From positions 930,001 through 994,000 of the forward strand of contig NZ_CP107783.1 in the NCBI RefSeq assembly GCF_036345255.1: a DNA stretch of 64,000 bases. Reading direction: 5' to 3'. The translations under genes were made by a program, and so were the position numbers. The notes below the pieces were generated by a model that ran no database searches, had not been told where the DNA came from, and saw nothing but the letters and a program-made list of their open reading frames with translations. Each line of letters opens with the position of its first letter. Within the stretch, counting starts at the first letter, position 1. This DNA comes from Streptomyces sp. NBC_00569 (GTDB taxonomy: Bacteria > Actinomycetota > Actinomycetes > Streptomycetales > Streptomycetaceae). Below, piece after piece: positions 38,920 to 47,118 of this stretch.

Positions 38920-39684
38920 ATGTCCGATCTGGTCCTCACCTCGTTCGCGGACGGCATCGCCGTCGTGACGATCAACCGCCCCGAGGCCCGCAACGCCGTC
39001 AACCGGGCGGTGGCGGACGCCGTCGCCGAGGCCATCGACGAACTCGACGCCCGCGACGACCTCGTCGTCGGTGTCATCACGGGGGCCGGCGGCACGTTCT
39101 GCGCCGGCGCCGACCTCAAGGCCCTCGCCGCCGGTGAGCGCTCCGGCATCCCCGGGCGCGGCTTCTGCGGGATCACGGAGACCCCGCCCGCCAAGCCGCT
39201 GATCGCCGCCGTCGAGGGCTACGCGCTCGGCGGAGGCACGGAACTCGCCCTGGCCTGCGACATGGTCGTCGCCGCCGAGACCGCGAAGTTCGGCCTCCCG
39301 GAGACCAAGCGCGGCCTCATCGCAGCAGGCGGCGGCCTGGTGCGCCTGCCCAGGAAGATTCCGTACAACGTCGCGATGCAGTACGCCCTCACGGGCGCGT
39401 TCCTCGGCGCCGAGCGCGCCCACGAGCTCGGCCTGGTCAACGAACTGACGGCGCAGGGCGAGGCGTTGGCGGGTGCCCTGGCCCTCGCGAAGGAGATCGC
39501 CGCGAACGGTCCGCTCGCCGTGCAGGCCAGCAAGCAGATCGTCGTGGAGTCGGCCGACTGGAAGGCCGACGAGGCCTGGGAACGCAACACCGCGGCCTGC
39601 GCCCCGGTCTTCGCGTCGGCGGACGCCAAGGAGGGTGCGCGGGCGTTCGCCGAGAAGCGGGCCCCCGTCTGGGGCAGCAGCTGA
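38920..39684 (+). CDS. Enoyl-CoA hydratase/isomerase (crotonase family)
   Basis: This 254-aa crotonase hydrates an enoyl-CoA. Family features: INRPEARNAVN, the oxyanion-hole segment GTFCAGADLKAL, and EGYALGGGTELALACD. The acid residue in the second position is present (LPETKRGLIAAGGG, Glu). The ATG at 38920 is preceded by GAAGGA. The open frame extends back into tesB and is ignored. It is the fourth gene of the 35557-41512 operon. Confidence 0.92.
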   Translation: MSDLVLTSFADGIAVVTINRPEARNAVNRAVADAVAEAIDELDARDDLVVGVITGAGGTFCAGADLKALAAGERSGIPGRGFCGITETPPAKPLIAAVEGYALGGGTELALACDMVVAAETAKFGLPETKRGLIAAGGGLVRLPRKIPYNVAMQYALTGAFLGAERAHELGLVNELTAQGEALAGALALAKEIAANGPLAVQASKQIVVESADWKADEAWERNTAACAPVFASADAKEGARAFAEKRAPVWGSS

Positions 39685-39805
39685 CGGCCTCTCCGCCGCT
39701 CCCCGCCTGGTGCGACGCATCGTCGAGCTCCACGGCACCGGGGTCATCCACAGCTACAGTCCCGAGGCAACGCGCTCGGGCATGACTGGACAAAGGAGTT
39801 CCGCC

Positions 39806-41512
39806 ATGACCACCATCTGGCCCCACGGGCTGCCCCGCACCCTCGACTACCCCGACGGCACGATCGCGGATCTGCTCGCCGGTTCCGCCCATGCCTATCC
39901 CGACCGCGCCGCGCTGATCGACGGCGACGAACGCCTCACCTTCGCGGAGCTGTACGAGGCTGCCCTGCGCGTCGCCCAGGGGCTGCGCGCCCACGGCATC
40001 GCCCCGGGTGACGCGGTGGCCATCCACATGCCCAACTCGATCTGGTTCACGGTCTCCTACTACGGCATCCTCTTCGCCGGAGCCTCCGTCGTGCCGGTCA
40101 ACCCCACCCAGCCCCCCATCGCGCTGCGCCGCCAGCTCGACGACTCGGGCACGGTCGCCGTCTTCACCCACCCCTCCGTCGCGGCCCAGCTGGCCGAGGG
40201 GATCGCCGGCTCGGAGACGGTCCGCTTTGTCTCCGTCGCCCCGGCGACGGCCGCCGCCCCCGCGCCTGCGGGAGACCCGGCCCCTGTCACCTTCCCGGTC
40301 CCCACAGCCGCGTTGGACGACCTCCTCAAGGCTGACGTGGCGCCCCCGACGGCGGTGGACGGGGACGCGATCGCGCACCTCGCCTTCACCGGCGGCACCA
40401 CGGGCGTGCCCAAGGCCGTCATGGTCCTGCACCGCAACCTCATCAAGAACGTGCTCCAGGTGGCGTGCTGGCGCAGCGCCGCCGTCCCGGCCGCCGACGA
40501 GCAGGGGCGCATCACCCTGCACCATGTCGAGGAGGCGAGGACCGAACACCACATCCCGATCGGCTCCGCCACCGGCATCTCCATCGCCCCGCTCTTCCAT
40601 GGCATGGGCATGGTCAGCCAGAGCGTCTTCGCCGCCGCCGGTCTCACCGTGGTCGTCTTCGGCCGCTTCGACCCGGTGCGTTACCTGGACACCATCGAGC
40701 GCCTCGGCGTGCACGCGGTCACCGGCTCCCCCGCCCTGTGCCACGCCGTCCTCGCCGTACCCGGCGTGCGCGAGCGCGACCTGTCGTGCGTACGCCTGGT
40801 CAGCAGCGGCTCGGCCCCCATCAACCCGGCCGCGGCCGCGGAGCTCGCCGAGGTCTTCCCGCGCGCCGTCGTCAGTGACGGATACGGCCTGACGGAAGCC
40901 ACCATGGGAGTCTCGATAAGCCCCCTCGACAGGGCGATGCCCCGTCCCGCCGGGAGCACGGGCCTCGCCCTGTTCGACACCGAGATCGAGATCCGCGACA
41001 TGGACGGCGTCACTGCCATGGCACCAGGCGAAAAGGGCGAGGTCTGGGTCAGGGGTCCGCAGATCACGGCCGGCTACCTCGGCCACCCGGAACTCACCGC
41101 GGGCCAGTACGTCGACGGATGGCTGCGCACCGGCGACCTCGGCACGTACGACGAGCAGGGCTGGCTCTCGCTGGTGGGCCGGGCCAAGGACATGCTCATC
41201 TACAAGGGCTACAACGTGTATCCGGGTCCGCTGGAGAACATCCTGCGGGAGCACCCGGCCGTCGCCCAGGTGTCCGTCGTCGGCCGGCTGCACCCCGAAC
41301 ACGGCGAGATCCCGGTCGCGTTCGTCTCGATCAAGACGGACGCGGACACCCCGGCATCGCGTGCCACGGCCGAGGAGTTGATGGCGTACGTCGCGGAGCG
41401 CGTCGCGCCGTACCAGCGGATCCGCGACGTGGTGATCGTGGACGAACTGCCGCTCTCGGCGACCGGCAAGATCCTCAAGACGGAGCTGCGCAGGCTGGCG
41501 GCCGACTCCTGA
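39806..41512 (+). CDS. Acyl-CoA synthetase (AMP-binding family)
   Basis: The 568-aa ANL-superfamily ligase activates an acid to its CoA thioester using ATP. The P-loop-like motif is FTGGTTGVPKAVM; DGYGLTEATMG, WLRTGDLG and the hinge/catalytic region GRAKDMLIYKGYNVYP and LSATGKILKTELR (with the catalytic lysine) are all present. A 25-residue Ala/Pro-rich insertion near 160-185 is unusual but not disruptive. The ATG at 39806 has AAAGGAG upstream. It is the last gene of the plus-strand operon, 121 bp after the crotonase and directly before a very strong terminator. Confidence 0.94.
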   Translation: MTTIWPHGLPRTLDYPDGTIADLLAGSAHAYPDRAALIDGDERLTFAELYEAALRVAQGLRAHGIAPGDAVAIHMPNSIWFTVSYYGILFAGASVVPVNPTQPPIALRRQLDDSGTVAVFTHPSVAAQLAEGIAGSETVRFVSVAPATAAAPAPAGDPAPVTFPVPTAALDDLLKADVAPPTAVDGDAIAHLAFTGGTTGVPKAVMVLHRNLIKNVLQVACWRSAAVPAADEQGRITLHHVEEARTEHHIPIGSATGISIAPLFHGMGMVSQSVFAAAGLTVVVFGRFDPVRYLDTIERLGVHAVTGSPALCHAVLAVPGVRERDLSCVRLVSSGSAPINPAAAAELAEVFPRAVVSDGYGLTEATMGVSISPLDRAMPRPAGSTGLALFDTEIEIRDMDGVTAMAPGEKGEVWVRGPQITAGYLGHPELTAGQYVDGWLRTGDLGTYDEQGWLSLVGRAKDMLIYKGYNVYPGPLENILREHPAVAQVSVVGRLHPEHGEIPVAFVSIKTDADTPASRATAEELMAYVAERVAPYQRIRDVVIVDELPLSATGKILKTELRRLAADS

Positions 41513-41524
41513 CACACCCCGGTG

Positions 41525-41571
41525 TACGGCTGGGCCGGACGGAGTGGACAACTCCGTCCGGCCCAGCCGTA
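41525..41571 (+). terminator. Strong terminator hairpin ending the 35557-41512 operon
   Basis: Perfect 21-bp arms (41525-41545 and 41551-41571) with a 5-nt loop, followed by TTTCG. It starts 13 bp after the CoA ligase stop. Confidence 0.92.
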
Positions 41572-41640
41572 TTTCGTGATCATTCCGTTGCCCGGACAGC
41601 CGCGACGCGCTTGCCGCACCCCCCAGTTGCGCTCTCAGAC

Positions 41641-41681
41641 CTTTCTCATGGCTCCGCAACGTTGCGGAGCAACAGAGAAAG
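41641..41681. promoter_or_regulatory. Orphan 41-bp nested palindrome
   Basis: A perfect 20-bp palindrome, GCTCCGCAACGTTGCGGAGC (41651-41670), is flanked by the inverted 7-mers CTTTCTC (41641-41647) and GAGAAAG (41675-41681). It looks like a regulator-binding site, but no promoter-proximal gene is evident on either side. The small ORF downstream on the minus strand ends 162 bp away. Confidence 0.6.
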
Positions 41682-41842
41682 AGTGCCCTTTCGGAGACCG
41701 CCCACGCCCCGGTCAACGAGTGCTTCAGGGCGCTCGGCGCTGACCACCCGGCGCCGGCTGCCGACGGTTCCTGCCCCACCGGCTACCAGTAGAAGATCGA
41801 CAGCGGCTACGTCCGGGCCGCCGCCCGCTCCGGTGACTACGG
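41682..41842 (+). pseudogene. Possible gene remnant, no homology recognised
   Basis: One plus-strand frame reads a protein-like string, VNECFRALGAD, then a TAG stop at about 41790, and continues KIDSGYVRAAARSGDYGYFG. Cysteine and tyrosine placement looks more like protein than shadow, but there is no start with a ribosome binding site and no known family. It may be a broken small secreted protein, or chance. Confidence 0.2.
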
Positions 41843-42025
41843 CTACTTCGGCACCGCGGCCAACGTCATCTGCCAGAGCGCGGCCGCCTCCGTGAGTGTG
41901 AGTCCGTCGTCGTCGACCGCGGACCGGTAGAGCTCCCTGCGCAGGTCTGTCAGGCTCCGGTAGGCCGACTTCGGCGCCGTGCCGAACTCGAAGCCGACCG
42001 CGGTCATCTCACTGCCGCGCATCAT
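41843..42025 (-). CDS. Small hypothetical protein, second of a coupled pair
   Basis: A 60-aa product, MMRGSEMTAVGFEFGTAPKS at the start, with an acidic-basic helical stretch LTDLRRELYRSAVDDDGLTL and a C-terminal TEAAALWQMTLAAVPK. Its ATG overlaps the stop of the upstream 54-aa ORF (ATGA), so translation is probably coupled. I recognise no family. The ORF extends upstream to 42112 in frame but that part lies inside the other ORF. The pair resembles small two-gene modules such as toxin-antitoxin or peptide pairs, but nothing specific supports that. Confidence 0.45.
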   Translation of the reverse strand: MMRGSEMTAVGFEFGTAPKSAYRSLTDLRRELYRSAVDDDGLTLTEAAALWQMTLAAVPK

Positions 42026-42186
42026 GGCGACCGACACACCCTGCGGCGGGCCTCCAGCAGGTGGGGCAGCCCGGCATCGAGTCGGCGCGCGGCCTGCTCC
42101 ACTTCTCGACACGCCTCGACGGCGCTCTCCACCTCGGCGAGCCGGCCGTCGTATTCGGCGGCGACCTGTGCACTCGTGTTGTCCAT
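42022..42186 (-). CDS. Small hypothetical coiled-coil protein, first of a coupled pair
   Basis: A 54-aa protein beginning MDNTSAQVAAEYDGRLAEVE and predicted almost wholly helical (AEVESAVEACREVEQAARRL), ending in a basic RRRVCRSP. A weak AGGAA lies about 10 nt before the ATG at 42186. It lies beyond the terminator of the alkyl sulfatase gene, so it probably has its own promoter in the 47 bp between. It overlaps the following 60-aa ORF by 4 bp. An alternative is that the two ORFs are one former gene split by a frameshift. No function known. Confidence 0.45.
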   Translation of the reverse strand: MDNTSAQVAAEYDGRLAEVESAVEACREVEQAARRLDAGLPHLLEARRRVCRSP

Positions 42187-42233
42187 ACCTGTATTCCTGG
42201 GGTTGGTCTTGCGGGGATTCGGGGGCACGGAAA

Positions 42234-42263
42234 CACCGAGGCCCGCAGATGCGGGCCCCGGTG
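42234..42263 (-). terminator. Terminator hairpin after the alkyl sulfatase gene
   Basis: CACCG and GGCCCGCA (42234-42247) pair with TGCGGGCC and CGGTG (42250-42263), with a single A-C mismatch. It starts 15 bp beyond the stop of the minus-strand sulfatase and would end the long operon that begins at 51542. Confidence 0.7.
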
Positions 42264-42278
42264 CGGTGAGTGCAATCG

Positions 42279-44147
42279 TCAGGGAAGAACGATCGGGAAG
42301 TTCCGCCTGGGCTTCTCGAGGAGGCCGTAGAAGGTGGCCAGCACGGTGGCGTCGCCCGTCGGCGTGACGGCGCCGGAGCCGAGTGCCTCCGCGAACGTCG
42401 TCCGCAGGGCCAGGACCTGGTCGAGTGTGGTGCGTTCCAGGCGGAGGGTCAGCTGCGGAGCCTCCGCTCCGGGCGCGTCTCCCCGTATCGGGGTGAGGAC
42501 GCCGTTGCCCACCAGGAGCGTCCACACCTCGTCGATGTCGGTGAACTCCCAGCGCAACAGCAGCCGGTGGGCCGCCGCCCGGGGACCGTCGAGGCGGACC
42601 GCCATCGACTCGAAGATCTGCCCGGTGGAGAGCCCGGACAGCATCTCGACGCTCTCGGCGCCCGGTGAGCCGACCGTGCGGATCTGCTGTCCCGCTTCCC
42701 GCAGTTCCTTGGCGCCGGTCAGATAGATGTTGCGCCAGGTGCCGTTCTCCTGGGCGAAGCCCAGCTGCTCGTAGGTGGCGATCTGGAGGTCACGGGCCGC
42801 GGTGTGCTCCGGTTCCGCGAACAGGACGTGGTTGAGCAGCTCGGCGGCCCAGCGCAGGTCACCGCTCCCGACGGCCTCGCGGGCCGAGGCGACGGTCGCG
42901 TCCGCGCCGCCGATCGCGGCGACGTACCGCTTGGCCTGCTCGACCGGCGGGTGCTGCCACAGGTGCGACGGGTTGCCGTCGTACCAGCCCATGTAACGCT
43001 GGTACACGGCCTTCACGTTGTGGCTGATGGAGCCGTAATAGCCGCGCACGCTCCAGGCCTTGCCGAGCTCGCCGGGGAAGGACTGGATCTCCTCGGCGAT
43101 CTCGGGCCCGGTGAGGCCCTGGTTCATCAGCCGGACGGTCTGGTCGTGGAGGTAGGCGTAGGCGTCACGCTGCTCGGTGAGCATGCGCATCACCTGTTCC
43201 CGGCCCCACGTCGGCCAGTTGTGGGAACCGATCAGCACGTCGGCGTCCTGGAAGAGCTGGATCGACTCGGTGATGTACGCCGCCCAGGCGTGGGCGTCGC
43301 GGACCTGGGCGCCGCGCAGCGTGAGGAGGTTGTGCAGGGTGTGGTTGACGTTCTCGGCGATCAGCAGGACCTTGTGGTCCGGCAGATAGAAGTTCAGCTC
43401 GGCGGGCGCCTCGGTGTCCGGGGTGAGCTGGAAGACGAGACGTACGCCGTCGACGACCACTTCCTGGCCGGTCTCGGTGACATCGAGGGTCGGGGCGATC
43501 AGTCCCACGGTTCCGGTGGACAGGGACTGCGCGATACCGAAGCCGACGAGGCCGTGCGGCCCGGTCGGCAGGGAGCGGCCGTACATGTAGACGGCACGCC
43601 GGAGCATCGCGGGGCCGGCGAAGATGTTCTCGCTGACGGCGTGCTGCATGAATTCGTCGGGCGCGATGATCGCGCAGGCGCCCGTCTCCACCGCTTCGTT
43701 GGTGGTGACGCCGAGCACGCCTCCGAAGTGGTCGCCGTGACTGTGCGTGTAGATCACGGCGTGAACCGGGCGCCCGCCGCGGTTGCGGCGGTACAGCTCC
43801 ATGCCCGCGGCGGAGACCTCTTTGGACATCAGGGGGTCGACGACGACCAGACCGGTCTCGCCCTCGATGATCGTCATGTTGGAGACGTCGAGGCCGCGGA
43901 CCTGGTAAACGCCGGGCACGACCTCGAAGAGGCCCTGGGCCGTGTTGATCCGGCTCTGTCGCCACAGGCTCGGGTGCACGGTGGCGGGGCACTCGTCCTT
44001 GTTCAGGAAGTCCCAGCGGTCGTTGTCCCAGACGACCCGGCCGGCCTCATTGCGTACGACGCAGGGCTCCAGCTTGTCGATGAGGCCACGCGTGGCATCG
44101 GCCTGGTCGGTGGTGTCGTCCCAGTCGAGTTCGGGAGTGGAAGGCAT
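42279..44147 (-). CDS. Alkyl sulfatase (SdsA-like, metallo-beta-lactamase fold)
   Basis: The 622-aa protein has an MBL domain with the zinc motif THSHGDHFGG (about 150-160), then further ligands in GACAIIAPDEFM, and an NxTxxN-like ENVNHTLHN. A helical dimerisation domain (PTWGREQVMRM, YHDQTVRLMNQGLTGPE region) and a C-terminal SCP2-like domain (EFTDIDEVWTLLVGNGVLTP) follow, the full architecture of SdsA1/Pseudomonas-type alkyl sulfatases. These cleave medium or long alkyl sulfates to alcohol and sulfate. No signal peptide is seen. I use the ATG at 44147; a TTG at 44159 abuts the ribosome binding site and is less likely. It is the last gene of the 51542-42279 beta-oxidation operon, 36 bp behind an acyl-CoA dehydrogenase, which hints that the pathway starts from a sulfate ester. 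Confidence 0.9.
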   Translation of the reverse strand: MPSTPELDWDDTTDQADATRGLIDKLEPCVVRNEAGRVVWDNDRWDFLNKDECPATVHPSLWRQSRINTAQGLFEVVPGVYQVRGLDVSNMTIIEGETGLVVVDPLMSKEVSAAGMELYRRNRGGRPVHAVIYTHSHGDHFGGVLGVTTNEAVETGACAIIAPDEFMQHAVSENIFAGPAMLRRAVYMYGRSLPTGPHGLVGFGIAQSLSTGTVGLIAPTLDVTETGQEVVVDGVRLVFQLTPDTEAPAELNFYLPDHKVLLIAENVNHTLHNLLTLRGAQVRDAHAWAAYITESIQLFQDADVLIGSHNWPTWGREQVMRMLTEQRDAYAYLHDQTVRLMNQGLTGPEIAEEIQSFPGELGKAWSVRGYYGSISHNVKAVYQRYMGWYDGNPSHLWQHPPVEQAKRYVAAIGGADATVASAREAVGSGDLRWAAELLNHVLFAEPEHTAARDLQIATYEQLGFAQENGTWRNIYLTGAKELREAGQQIRTVGSPGAESVEMLSGLSTGQIFESMAVRLDGPRAAAHRLLLRWEFTDIDEVWTLLVGNGVLTPIRGDAPGAEAPQLTLRLERTTLDQVLALRTTFAEALGSGAVTPTGDATVLATFYGLLEKPRRNFPIVLP

Positions 44148-44183
44148 GGCTCTGCTCAATCCTCGCGGTTGGTGGGGCGGGTT

Positions 44184-45164
44184 CTATCGGCCTGTTGCGG
44201 TGATGCGGGTCCAGACGCCGGTCTCTCCGGCCCCGGCCGCGCGGCGCCCGAGGTTCTCGGCCCAGCGGCGCTCGGAGGCGACCGCGTCGCGCCAGGACCA
44301 CAGGCGGCGGGTCAGGCGGTGCAGCGGGTACTCCTCCGTGATGCCCATGGCGCCGTGCAGCTGGTGCGCGATCTGGGCGATCTCGGTCGCGGCCGCCGCC
44401 GTGGTGATCCGTGCGATCCCGACGGCGCCGCTGAGCGGTTCCGCCTCGCGCGCGAGGGCCAACGCCGCTTCGGCCTGCACGAGTTGGACCCGCATCCGGG
44501 CGAGGTTGCCGGCGACGGCCGGGATCTTCAGGAGCGGTGCGCCGAACTGCTCACGCTCGGAGACATACGTCTTGGTGAGCTTGTACGCGCCGCGGGCTGC
44601 GCCGAGCACGGCCGCGGACCACAGCAGCGCGAGGCGCTCGCGGACCTCGTCGTGGGAGGGAGCGGAGTCGAGGGCGAGGACCGGGGTGTCCGTGAGGATC
44701 ACCGTGTCGCGGGGCTCCCCGGCGATGTTCTCTACGTCCCGTACGGTCACCGAGGTGTGCCGCAGGTCCACCAGGAGCGGGGCAGAGTCCGGTGCGCACA
44801 GGACGAGGCGGGCCGCGTCGCGCGCCCACGGCACGGCGGTCAGTTCGGCGGTGAGGGCGCCCGATGCCGTGTCGGGTGCCCGGTCGAGCAGCAGGATGGC
44901 GGTCAGGTCCCCGTCGAGTTCCCGCCCGTGGCCGAGCACCCAGTCGGCGGTGGACGCCTCGACGACGGGTACGCCGATGCCGTGCCCCGCGAGGGATTCG
45001 ACGACCACGAGCAGGTCGTCGAGGGAGCCGCCCGAGCCGCCCTTCGCCTCGTCGATACCGACCCTGGGCAGGCCGAGGTCGCACAGGCTGCCCCACAGAT
45101 CGGGCCTGCCGGACGCGGCCAGGTCGTCGACCAGGCTCCGCAGTTCGTCCGCGAACTGGCTCAT
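44184..45164 (-). CDS. Acyl-CoA dehydrogenase, short subunit of a heteromeric pair
   Basis: At 326 aa this is shorter than a normal acyl-CoA dehydrogenase (about 380). It keeps the N-terminal and C-terminal helical domains (TKTYVSEREQFGAPLLKIPAV; IAQIAHQLHGAMGITEEYPL), but the usual FAD-binding TEPGTGSD motif is missing and the middle beta domain is divergent. Its ATG overlaps the stop of the neighbouring dehydrogenase at 45161 (ATGA). Overlapping long/short dehydrogenase pairs form alpha2-beta2 enzymes in actinobacterial steroid side-chain degradation (ChsE1-ChsE2 type), where one subunit lacks key FAD or catalytic residues. I infer the same complex here, acting on a bulky or branched acyl-CoA. 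Confidence 0.85.
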   Translation of the reverse strand: MSQFADELRSLVDDLAASGRPDLWGSLCDLGLPRVGIDEAKGGSGGSLDDLLVVVESLAGHGIGVPVVEASTADWVLGHGRELDGDLTAILLLDRAPDTASGALTAELTAVPWARDAARLVLCAPDSAPLLVDLRHTSVTVRDVENIAGEPRDTVILTDTPVLALDSAPSHDEVRERLALLWSAAVLGAARGAYKLTKTYVSEREQFGAPLLKIPAVAGNLARMRVQLVQAEAALALAREAEPLSGAVGIARITTAAAATEIAQIAHQLHGAMGITEEYPLHRLTRRLWSWRDAVASERRWAENLGRRAAGAGETGVWTRITATGR

Positions 45165-46282
45165 GAACGGGCCTCCTGCCGGGCGATGAGGGACAGCAAC
45201 ACCTCGGCCGCGCCGCCGCGCAGGCTGAAGGCCGGCGAGGCGAGCAGCGCCTGGCCGAAGGTGGAGTCGAAGGCGGGGTCCTGGCACAGGTCGGTGCGGC
45301 GCAGCGCCTCGATGACGTCGTGCTCGAAGGCGTTACCGAGGAACTTGAGGGCGGCGGCCTGCTGGACGGGTGCCTGGCCCGCGTCCATGGCGCTCGCGAC
45401 CTCGAAGCAGAGCCGGCGCAGGACCGCGAGGCGGGCCACCAACGAGCCGAGCAGAGCGTGCAGTTCGCGGTCGTCGTGCCGGCGCGCGGACTCGGCGATC
45501 AGCTCCACGAGCACGGGGTAGCTGGACAGGGAACGCTCGGCGCCGCCGCGCTCGAAGGAGAGCTGCTCGACGACCTGCTTCCAGCCCTTGCCGACCTCGC
45601 CGATGACGCGGTGGGCGGGCACGAAGACGTTCTCGAACCGCACCTCGTTGAAGTGGTGTTCGCCCGCGAGGTCGACGATCGGGGTGACCTGCACGCCCTC
45701 GGCGTCCATGTCGAGGACGAACTCGCTGAGCCCGTCGTGCTTGCGCTCCTCGCGCGAGGTGCGGGCCAGCAGGTAGGCGTGCGTGGCGTGGTGGGCCTGG
45801 GTGGTCCAGATCTTGTGGCCGTTGACCAGCCAGCCGCCGTCGGTCCGTTCGGCGGTGGTCTTCACCGAGGCCAGGTCGGATCCGGCTTCCGGCTCGCTCA
45901 TGCCCAGGCAGAACACGGCGTCGCCCGAGGCGATCCGCGGGACGATCTCCTCCTGGAGCTCTCGCGTGCCGTGCCGCAGGACCGCGGGGCCGATCTGCCG
46001 GTCGCCGATCCAGTGCGCGGCGACCGGGGCACCCGCGCGCAGCAACTCCTCGGTGACGGCGAGCCGCTCGACGTTGGTGCGCGCTGCGCCGCCGAACTCC
46101 TTCGGGTACGTCATCGCGATGAGTCCGCGGGCGGCGAGCTCCTTGCTGAACTCCAGGTCGAAGGAGCGGAGCCAGGAGTCGCTGCGTGGGACGTAGCGTC
46201 CCGCGTCCCGCCACTCGGCGGTCAACTCGCCTACCTGCGCGCGTAGTTCGGCACAGGAGTCGGGTCCTGGGGAGTGGTCCAT
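45161..46282 (-). CDS. Acyl-CoA dehydrogenase, long subunit of a heteromeric pair
   Basis: The 373-aa partner retains full dehydrogenase features: YPKEFGGAART, CLGMSEPEAGSDLASVKT for FAD/substrate binding, LSFERGGAERSL with a possible base, and a C-terminal SLRGGAAEVLLSLIARQEAR. It differs from the 35557/50385/54266 group and resembles the FadE type found in steroid or cyclic-acid catabolism. The ATG at 46282 has GAAAGG upstream, 31 bp after the crotonase gene. It overlaps the short subunit by 4 bp. It probably binds FAD at a shared heteromeric interface; the substrate is unknown. Confidence 0.9.
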   Translation of the reverse strand: MDHSPGPDSCAELRAQVGELTAEWRDAGRYVPRSDSWLRSFDLEFSKELAARGLIAMTYPKEFGGAARTNVERLAVTEELLRAGAPVAAHWIGDRQIGPAVLRHGTRELQEEIVPRIASGDAVFCLGMSEPEAGSDLASVKTTAERTDGGWLVNGHKIWTTQAHHATHAYLLARTSREERKHDGLSEFVLDMDAEGVQVTPIVDLAGEHHFNEVRFENVFVPAHRVIGEVGKGWKQVVEQLSFERGGAERSLSSYPVLVELIAESARRHDDRELHALLGSLVARLAVLRRLCFEVASAMDAGQAPVQQAAALKFLGNAFEHDVIEALRRTDLCQDPAFDSTFGQALLASPAFSLRGGAAEVLLSLIARQEARS

Positions 46283-46313
46283 TGATGGCCTTTCGGGCGT
46301 AACGGAGTGGGGG

Positions 46314-47096
46314 TCAGCGGCCGTTGAAGACGCCGGGACGCTTCTCCTGGAAGGCGGCGAACGCCTCCGCCGAGTCCTCGGTCGAGGTGATGACCGCCAT
46401 GTGGGACGAGATCAGGTCCAGGGCCGTGCGCAGGTCGTGGCGGGCGCCCTGGCGGACGGCCCGCTTGATGGTGCGGATGGCGACCGGCGGCCGCTCGGCG
46501 AGCCGGGCGGCGTACGCGTACACCGCGTCCATCAGGTCCTCGTCGTCGTGCACCTCGTCGACGAGGCCGATGCGCAGCGCCTCGTCGGCGCCGACGAAGT
46601 CGCCGGTCCACAGCATCCGCAGCGCGGTGGAGGTGCCGACGGCTCGGGGCAGCAGCCAGCAGCCGCCGTCGCCCGGGACCAGGCCGACCTTGATGTAACC
46701 CTCGGAGAAGCGGGCGCCACGCCCGGCGAAGCGCAGGTCGCACAGGAGCGCCATGTCCATTCCGGCGCCCACGGCGGGTCCGGCGACGGCGGCGATCACC
46801 GGCTTGTCGACGTCTTCCAGGGCAAGCGCGACCCGGTGCACGTTCCGGGTGAGGAGTTCCTTCTCGCCGAGCGGCGGGCGCTCCTCTCCCTTGAACGTGG
46901 AGAGGTCGACGCCGGAGCAGAACGAGCCGCCCGCGCCGGTGAGGACGATCACCCGCACCTCGGGGTCGTGCTGGGCCTCGATCAGCTTGTCGGCCCAGGT
47001 GTTCACCATGTCGATGGTGAAGGCGTTCTTGCGCTCGGGGCGGTTGAGCAGGATGGTCGCGATCCCGTCGCGGACCGTGTACTCGAGATCGGCCAT
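46314..47096 (-). CDS. Enoyl-CoA hydratase/isomerase (crotonase family)
   Basis: A 260-aa crotonase with LNRPERKNAFT, the oxyanion-hole region GSFCSGVDLSTFKGE and AAVAGPAVGAGMDMALLCD. The second catalytic position is in a VPGDGGCWLLPR context without the usual glutamate pair, so an isomerase or other crotonase reaction is possible. The ATG at 47096 has GGAAGGG upstream. It lies between a CoA ligase and the heteromeric dehydrogenase in the long operon. Confidence 0.9.
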   Translation of the reverse strand: MADLEYTVRDGIATILLNRPERKNAFTIDMVNTWADKLIEAQHDPEVRVIVLTGAGGSFCSGVDLSTFKGEERPPLGEKELLTRNVHRVALALEDVDKPVIAAVAGPAVGAGMDMALLCDLRFAGRGARFSEGYIKVGLVPGDGGCWLLPRAVGTSTALRMLWTGDFVGADEALRIGLVDEVHDDEDLMDAVYAYAARLAERPPVAIRTIKRAVRQGARHDLRTALDLISSHMAVITSTEDSAEAFAAFQEKRPGVFNGR

Positions 47097-47118
47097 CGCC
47101 GTCCCTTCCTCTGGTGGT

